Below, one piece after another: positions 59,601 to 64,000 of a DNA stretch of 64,000 nucleotides; positions within the stretch are counted from its first letter, which is position 1, and the number at the start of each line of letters is the position of its first letter. The stretch is taken from positions 76,867,564 through 76,931,563 of the forward strand of contig CM061245.1 of the NCBI GenBank assembly GCA_030848705.1. Reading direction: 5' to 3'. The translations under genes were made by a program, and so were the position numbers. This DNA is from Heracleum sosnowskyi (Eukaryota > Streptophyta > Magnoliopsida > Apiales > Apiaceae). Below the pieces are notes generated by a model, which was not told the origin of the DNA, made no database searches, and was given only the letters and a program-made list of their open reading frames with translations.

Positions 59601-62600
59601 TGATCATGTTATTTGAATTATGCAGGATTGTTATATGAAATGCTTCGATCTACCAAAACTGGGGACTCAAAATCCACATGGAAGGTATATAGCAAGTTAC
59701 CATGTTATATATTGGGTAGTAATGTCTTAAAAGTTAAGTTTACACTTAGGAAGAAAATTAAAAACAAATTAAGTTTACCGATCGGTGTGGGAATATTACG
59801 TGCTATGTTCTTGTGTCTTAATGATTTTTGGGCTTCAAGAATTTTGAAGAAGTCAGAGCTGTTTTCGTTTTGGCTGACCTAATAGTTGTGTGGTTACTGA
59901 TGTCAGTACCCTTTCATTGTTGTAGTTAACCAGGCTGCACTTCGAGTTGAGTTGTTTTTCAACAGACTTGAATTCAAAATTTTGATACTGGTTCGACTTT
60001 ATTCGTTTTTGTCCACCAACCAACTTCGAACATAGGTATTCAAATTGAGTTTTGATTGAGCTCGACTTGTTTCTGCTTGAACTTGAGTACGAAGTCCTAA
60101 GTTTTGTTAGATATTACTTGGATTTGGACGTATGAATGGACTTTAAAGTTGGGCTTAGTTTCATTTCGGGCTGGAAAGAAAAAAGATCAAGTTAGTCAAA
60201 CTCTGTTCCACTCATTGTCAAGCTTGCCCAGGCTCAAACCACTGGCGATGTGGGAAACAAATTTACTGGTAGAACTAAATAAATGACCCTACAAGATAAA
60301 TTCAAAGTTTTTAGAGGTAATACCATTAAAATTAAGAAATAAATTACACAGTATACTTAAACCCTAGGAAGCACGGGTGCGGGTGCGCGGATACGAGAAT
60401 TCGGTAAATTTCAAAATATGGGGATTCGGGTGCGGCGGGATACGGCAAATATTAAAATATAATAAATATATTTTATATATAAATTAATATTTGCATTATA
60501 ATTAAATAATAAAAAATAATAATTTAATCAATCTTAATACTTAGAAGTTAAAATACATAATAAAAAGTGGTAATATGCCTAACCCACCTACTCAGCTGTC
60601 AGTGTCAGCACATGGCAATCAGTTAGCATATAGCAGGTATAATTTCTTTTATTTGTAAAAATTACTACCCACAATAGTTATAGAAATAGTCAAACACACA
60701 ATAACCCACACACAACGATACACCCCTCCACACAACCTTACGCCCCCACATATACACATATATTACTCTCTAGTACACATCTCCCTACTTCGAAGTTCGA
60801 ACAAACACAGATCGGAGAACGGCAAGAGAACGACCGGAGAAGACCACCGGTGACGACAACAACTCTCTTTCTATCCTCTCAATCTTCTCTCTTAATTACG
60901 ATTTATGCCATTCCCGCACCCCCTTTCCCGCACCCCCACGAATTGGAACAGTCTAATACGGGGACACACCACGTGGCGCATCCCGTACGTATCTGGCCGC
61001 ACCCCCGCACCCGAACGTATCCGGTGCGCAGTACGCTGGGTGGGTGCCGCACCCCTGCTTTCTAGCTTAAACCCTTCTTTACCCGTTCTTTTTAATTTTT
61101 TTTGGCCATCGGAGAGTTGCTTCTTTGCAAGGGAACTTAAATTTTTCAATAGAGCTAAATCTAAGTTGGGACCGATCACCCCTCTCCCATCTGCTTGCAC
61201 TTGCCCCCTTGCGCAAAATCAATCTTTTTGTTGTACAGGTGAAGCTTGATTAGAGATTTTTTGTCTTGTTTAGATTTTACACTAGTTGACTTGTCAGATT
61301 GGAACTCGAACGTTTAAATTCATTTATCACATGACTTGATTAGAGTTACTAGCCGACTGAAGTACAGCCTTAGTTTTAAATCATTAATTAGTTGAAGGTA
61401 CAAGTGATGTTAGTACTTTTCGAGATGATAGTTAGTCAGTTGTCTTAATTTAACAATGCTTGAATGATTGGTTGGTGTTATTGTAGAATGCAAGTCTTGC
61501 CTCGGGTTAAACTTGAGTATTTGTACTTTTTATAGAAACACGAATTTCTCTGATAAATGAGGGCTTTGACAGTTAAAAGTCAAAAGATTCGGGGCCCCAA
61601 ATATGTTACCAGGATCTTAGTTCTTTTACCTATCGACTTTGGGTCATAAAGAGAATAAAAGGAGAACTACTTTTTTTTTTCCTAAATAAAAGGAGACTAT
61701 TCTTATTTAACTAATAACAATTAACTTCTAAACTTCTAGATTATCCCAACTAGATTTCATAAAACGCACTTCTACTATTGTACATGTAAAAGCTCTGATA
61801 GCCTTATACCATATTCCCATATCTGTTTGTTCGAATTCAGTTTGGAAGTACACTTTGAAGTGTGCATACTACACAGCAGCGGAAGTTATTAGTGTAAAGG
61901 AGCCACATAAGTGATGTTAGCTTATAGTACGTCTAAAAATTTAGTTATAATTTTTAAATGGTGTGGTAAACGATTTGAGATCATACCACAGGTGTTAATA
62001 TCTCTTGTTCTTATATATTTCCTCTTCTTCTTCTAATGAAATCCATCTCTTCTCGTCCAAATTTTTAATTCCCTTCCGTAATTCTCCATTAATCTCTATC
62101 AGCTACTGATACAGGAGCTATTCTTGGAAGTTCAAGTATTTTACGCCATTCTATCATCTTTTGTTTCATGCTGCATAATTTTTAAGTTTTAAGTTGTCTT
62201 TTTTTAAGAACTTTACTTTATAGTTGTTTGTTTTTTTTAATTAATTGGATAAAATTTTAGCTTACAGAGGCTGTGCTATTTTTCACCTGGAAATCGTCTT
62301 GCAATTTTGAACTTGTGAAGTTTCTATTTTTCTTCTTTTAGGTACTTATCATGGATAAAGTGACGATAAAAATAATGTCGTATGCATGCAAGATGGCAGA
62401 TATAACAGAGCAAGGAGTTTCATGTAAGATTAAGCGGCCATTCTCAAGAAAATTAAGTTTCTGATTGTTGTAAACTATGAATGTAAGCATGATATATTTA
62501 TAAAACACTTAGCTCCTGCAACATTTCAAAAGTCTTGAGGTGCAAAAGGAAGGTTACTTCACTTCACATGCTTCATTGTATAGCTTTTAGCACGTCATAA

Positions 62601-63687
62601 TCTGGATTGCAGCATGATGCGGAATGATATTGCTTCTCTTGCTTTTGCATAGATTTGTTTTTGAAAAATCTTATTGCAGTATCTTAGAACTACACAACTT
62701 AGCACTAGCGCCACCCAAACACACATAATTATATTTGAGACTTAATTTTACAGAGGTGCGATTAATCGATGGATTAGTCGAAGGGCAAGGTGTAGCTTTC
62801 TTGCCTTGACTGGATGGGGCAAGGCAACTGCCTTAAATGCTTACCCTTGATGAGACGACGGTGAGGTGAATGATTAATCGCGCCTTTGTGAAAGTTTTGA
62901 AATGTTTTCATTACTTATAAGTTATAAAGAAATAAAAACTGAAAGGTCAAAACATTAAAATGCAGCAATTGGAAAAAGTAAACTTAAGAAGAAGCTAGAA
63001 TCCAAGACCTAAGACGCACGGCTCTGCTATCTCCGTACTTGTCATTTTTATTTTTCTTATGTATCCTGCTTCTTCTATATATTGCTCTTTGTTTATTATT
63101 TTTCTTGACAAAATGCTTTCACCTTTTAATAAATTTAAAATTCATTTTTCTTGAAAAAAAATTGTCTAAAATCTTTTAACATCTTTTCTTTTACTTTTTA
63201 CATACGACATTTTCTCTATTCTATTTTTTGGGTAATATCATTTCATTTCTGTACTATACATTTTCATTCTTAGTTGTTTATTTGTGTCTCTCTATTTTCG
63301 TAGCCACTAATCTTAAACCGATTATGATTGATAAGCTGATGTATTGCCTCGCCTTTCACCTTCAATAACATAGAAATTTACTGATGGTTTATCGCCTTTG
63401 AATATTTATGTCTGGTTCGATAGGTGGGTGTGTGAGTACACACAGACATGTGTCCAAACTGTACACAAACCCACACATGTATATCATTGTTTGTTTATAT
63501 TGTAAAATGTGGAAATAGTAACTACACTATTGATTTGTGTTTTCCGCTCAAATTGTTTGATTAATTGTAATATTTTTAAGAAGTCGTAATCCTATTGTTT
63601 TTCTGTAGTGGTGGAAGACATCTACAAACGAAGGCAACCATTGCCCTCCATGCATGCCATATACTTCATGCAGCCAACCAAAGAGAA
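50557..63687 (+). CDS. KEULE: KEULE-like Sec1/Munc18 protein gene, exons 1-4 (gene continues beyond window)
   Basis: Four exons joined across GT-AG introns encode the first 100 residues of a plant Sec1-type SM protein. Recognisable are DYKNFRQITRDR (exon 1), LLYEMLRSTKTGDSKSTWK (exon 2), IMSYACKMADITEQG (exon 3) and RRQPLPSMHAIYFMQPTKE (exon 4). Exons are 50557-50638, 59626-59684, 62342-62423 and 63609-63687; intron phases 1, 0, 1 and 2 keep one frame. KEULE binds the cytokinesis syntaxin KNOLLE and promotes SNARE assembly and vesicle fusion at the cell plate. These residues are the start of domain 1. Plant Sec1 proteins are about 660 residues, so most of the gene lies to the right. A second Met two codons on is an alternative start. 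Whether this is the KEULE or a SEC1A/B orthologue cannot be decided here. Confidence 0.92.
51047..51211 (+). repeat. 43-bp tandem repeat, about 3.8 copies, in intron 1
   Basis: TGCTGATAGG begins at 51047, 51090, 51133 and 51176, an exact 43-bp period. Each unit continues with a TTTAGTTTCAAGGAAATGATTG-like sequence with substitutions. A more degenerate unit may precede it. Confidence 0.92.
53961..54010. repeat. Abutting Stowaway-like MITE ends
   Basis: GAAACGGAGGAAGTA looks like a Stowaway right end. It is followed at once by TACCTCCATTCCGAAGTAATT, which looks like a left end of another. Partner ends were not located with confidence. Confidence 0.35.
55027..55200 (+). repeat. First unit of a tandem duplication in intron 1
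   Basis: CTATGGCCAAAATTGAACTG, ATATGACGATCACGGCAGCTAG and ATTAGTAGTATAATACTAAG recur in the same order at 55270-55294 plus 59377-59475 as diverged versions. The second unit is split by the LTR element. Confidence 0.65.
55295..55752 (-). repeat. 3' LTR of the intron 1 element
   Basis: It is 458 bp, ends TGTCAGGATC...CATGACA in element orientation. A TATA box CTATAAATACC (minus strand) is near 55595. It has a 12-bp segment around ACTCACTAGTACC that the other LTR lacks. Confidence 0.92.
55726..58153 (-). pseudogene. Broken frame of unknown product in the LARD-like element
   Basis: Pieces at 58153-57761, 57735-57256, 56744-56499, 56480-55959 and 56022-55726 appear to be one ancestral frame. It is interrupted by a frameshift near 57750, the MITE at 56719-57280, a TGA at 56499 and a frameshift near 55990. 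The first piece begins with a coiled coil (VQNLQQQMMLYKENTDRKLR, then KIEEKIEQ). Later parts are Lys/Gln-rich, with a Trp-containing segment (GHWQDIDFMAIDQQLLKEP). No zinc knuckle or catalytic motif is visible. A diverged gag or element-specific protein is possible; I do not recognise it. Confidence 0.5.
56719..57280. mobile_element. Tourist-like MITE (PIF/Harbinger) nested in the LARD-like element
   Basis: It starts GGGGTCATTTG and ends CAAATGGCCCC, with TTA on both sides (56716-56718 and 57281-57283). It is 562 bp, AT-rich, without a gene. The reading frame of the host element continues in phase on either side when the MITE and one TTA are ignored, which supports these boundaries. Confidence 0.87.
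58922..59376 (-). repeat. 5' LTR of the intron 1 element
   Basis: It is 455 bp, nearly identical to 55295-55752. It lacks a 12-bp stretch present there and has a short extra CTGAC near its right end. Confidence 0.92.
59626..59684 (+). CDS. KEULE: KEULE-like exon 2
   Basis: 59 bases between TTATGCAG and GTATATAG. It completes the Arg codon from exon 1 and encodes LLYEMLRSTKTGDSKSTWK, ending in phase 0. Confidence 0.92.
59685..62341 (+). other. Intron 2 of the KEULE-like gene
   Basis: It is 2.66 kb. It holds the MULE-like element at 60365-61065; the rest is AT-rich with no frame of interest. Confidence 0.75.
60365..61065. mobile_element. MULE-like non-autonomous element in intron 2
   Basis: CTTAAACCC is duplicated at 60356-60364 and 61066-61074, a 9-bp target duplication typical of Mutator-like elements. 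The ends TAGGAAGCACGGGTGCGGGTGC and GCCGCACCCCTGCTTTCTAG are imperfect inverted repeats. They are GC-rich with many CGGGTGCGG-type repeats, in contrast to the AT-rich centre. No transposase is present. Confidence 0.75.
62342..62423 (+). CDS. KEULE: KEULE-like exon 3
   Basis: 82 bases between CTTTTAG and GTAAGATT. It encodes VLIMDKVTIKIMSYACK and MADITEQGVS and ends after the first base of a Leu codon. Confidence 0.93.
62424..63608 (+). other. Intron 3 of the KEULE-like gene
   Basis: It is 1.19 kb. It contains the small inverted-repeat element at 62751-62888; the rest is AT/T-rich. Confidence 0.75.
62751..62888. mobile_element. 138-bp hAT-like MITE in intron 3
   Basis: CAGAGGTGCGATTAATC at the left is mirrored by GATTAATCGCGCCTTTG at the right, with two mismatches in 17. 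The CAGAGG start resembles hAT ends. No matching 8-bp target duplication was found. Confidence 0.4.
63609..63687 (+). CDS. KEULE: KEULE-like exon 4
   Basis: 79 bases between TTCTGTAG and GTAAACAA. It encodes LVEDIYKRRQPLPSMHAIYF and MQPTKE and ends two bases into an Asn-type codon. No exon 5 is recognisable before the window ends. Confidence 0.92.
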
Positions 63688-64000
63688 GTAAACAAAACTA
63701 TATTCCTCTTTTGTCAGAAATTTTGCTGTTTAGTTTGTGTACAATGACTCATTTGATATAGGCAAAATCAAACTTTCATTCAATCAATAAACTGTCAGCA
63801 ATGACAAAAGGGTCAACCTCGCTTGGGCACTCTTTCATCCATACCATTACTTCTCCAAAGTAGAGGGAAGTTTTGGCGATGGAGTGAGCACCTTAATATT
63901 ATTTCTATTGAAAAATAAAGCAATGATCAGACAGATTTTCCATCACAAGTATGTCATATTGTTTTAGTATTACATGATTTAATTTGGTGGAGCTGAACTT
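63688..64000 (+). other. Intron 4 of the KEULE-like gene, left part
   Basis: It starts GTAAACAAAAC and runs to the window edge. No exon is recognisable in it. Confidence 0.75.

Noticed and set aside
60850..61249. Open frames on both strands near 61 kb
   Set aside because: They arise from GC-rich ends of the MULE-like element and lie in an intron; no protein motif is visible.
62751..62888. Confident hAT transposon call
   Set aside because: The inverted ends are good but no 8-bp target duplication was found, so it is kept only as a low-confidence MITE.

Overview
The window is eukaryotic, nuclear plant DNA, almost certainly from a eudicot. The only host gene is the 5' part of a Sec1/Munc18 (SM) family gene of the KEULE type. 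It sits on the + strand from about 50.5 kb to beyond the right edge, with a large TE-filled first intron. Nearly everything to its left is nested transposable elements. The family of plant cannot be fixed from this window alone.

Layout. (1) 1-11442: a Sirevirus-like Ty1/copia element on the minus strand, cut by the left window edge. In element order it has its 5' LTR at 10433-11442, then PBS, gag (one nonsense codon), an intact 1111-codon pol, a spacer and a long post-pol 'env-like' frame. (2) 11769-25057: a second, complete Sirevirus-like element, also minus strand, with 1.4-kb LTRs and a perfect TTATT target duplication; its pol and env-like frames are broken. Both copia elements lie in the LTR of a Ty3/gypsy (Tekay/Del-like) element. 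(3) 11443-11768 plus 25058-39785: the gypsy material, arranged LTR-internal-LTR-internal(truncated), with LTRs of about 4.0 kb and a decayed pol that is almost the same in both internals. The second internal carries a 770-bp insert holding a fragment of a CORYNE-like pseudokinase gene with part of its intron. (4) 39786-45895: a gypsy-type LTR on the minus strand, the 3' end of a third Sirevirus-like element on the + strand, and a LINE fragment into which that LTR is inserted. (5) 46192-49340: a non-autonomous Helitron candidate, related repeat sequence, and a solo LTR inserted in it with a 5-bp target duplication. (6) 49542-50016: two MITEs. (7) 50389 onward: the KEULE-like gene. Exons 1-4 (first 100 codons) lie at 50557-50638, 59626-59684, 62342-62423 and 63609-63687. 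Intron 1 (about 9 kb) holds a 43-bp tandem repeat and a 4.1-kb RT-less LTR element, itself carrying a Tourist-like MITE. Intron 2 holds a MULE-like element with a 9-bp target duplication.

The most interesting signals are these. Three different Sirevirus-like families each carry their own private short motif as a dense array in the LTR upstream of the TATA box (CGTTGA type, the palindrome TAGTACTA, and TTCGAGAAGTC). In element 1 the motif has also spread into gag, pol and the env-like frame. The post-pol frames look like a globular N-terminal domain plus a disordered/coiled-coil tail, with no evident membrane segments, and are broken by nonsense codons only. The gag-pol junction of element 1 has no usable frame overlap. 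A host-gene fragment with a retained splice site lies inside a gypsy element. All boundaries, duplications and motif counts were read by eye; family names come from recognised protein motifs, not from a search.
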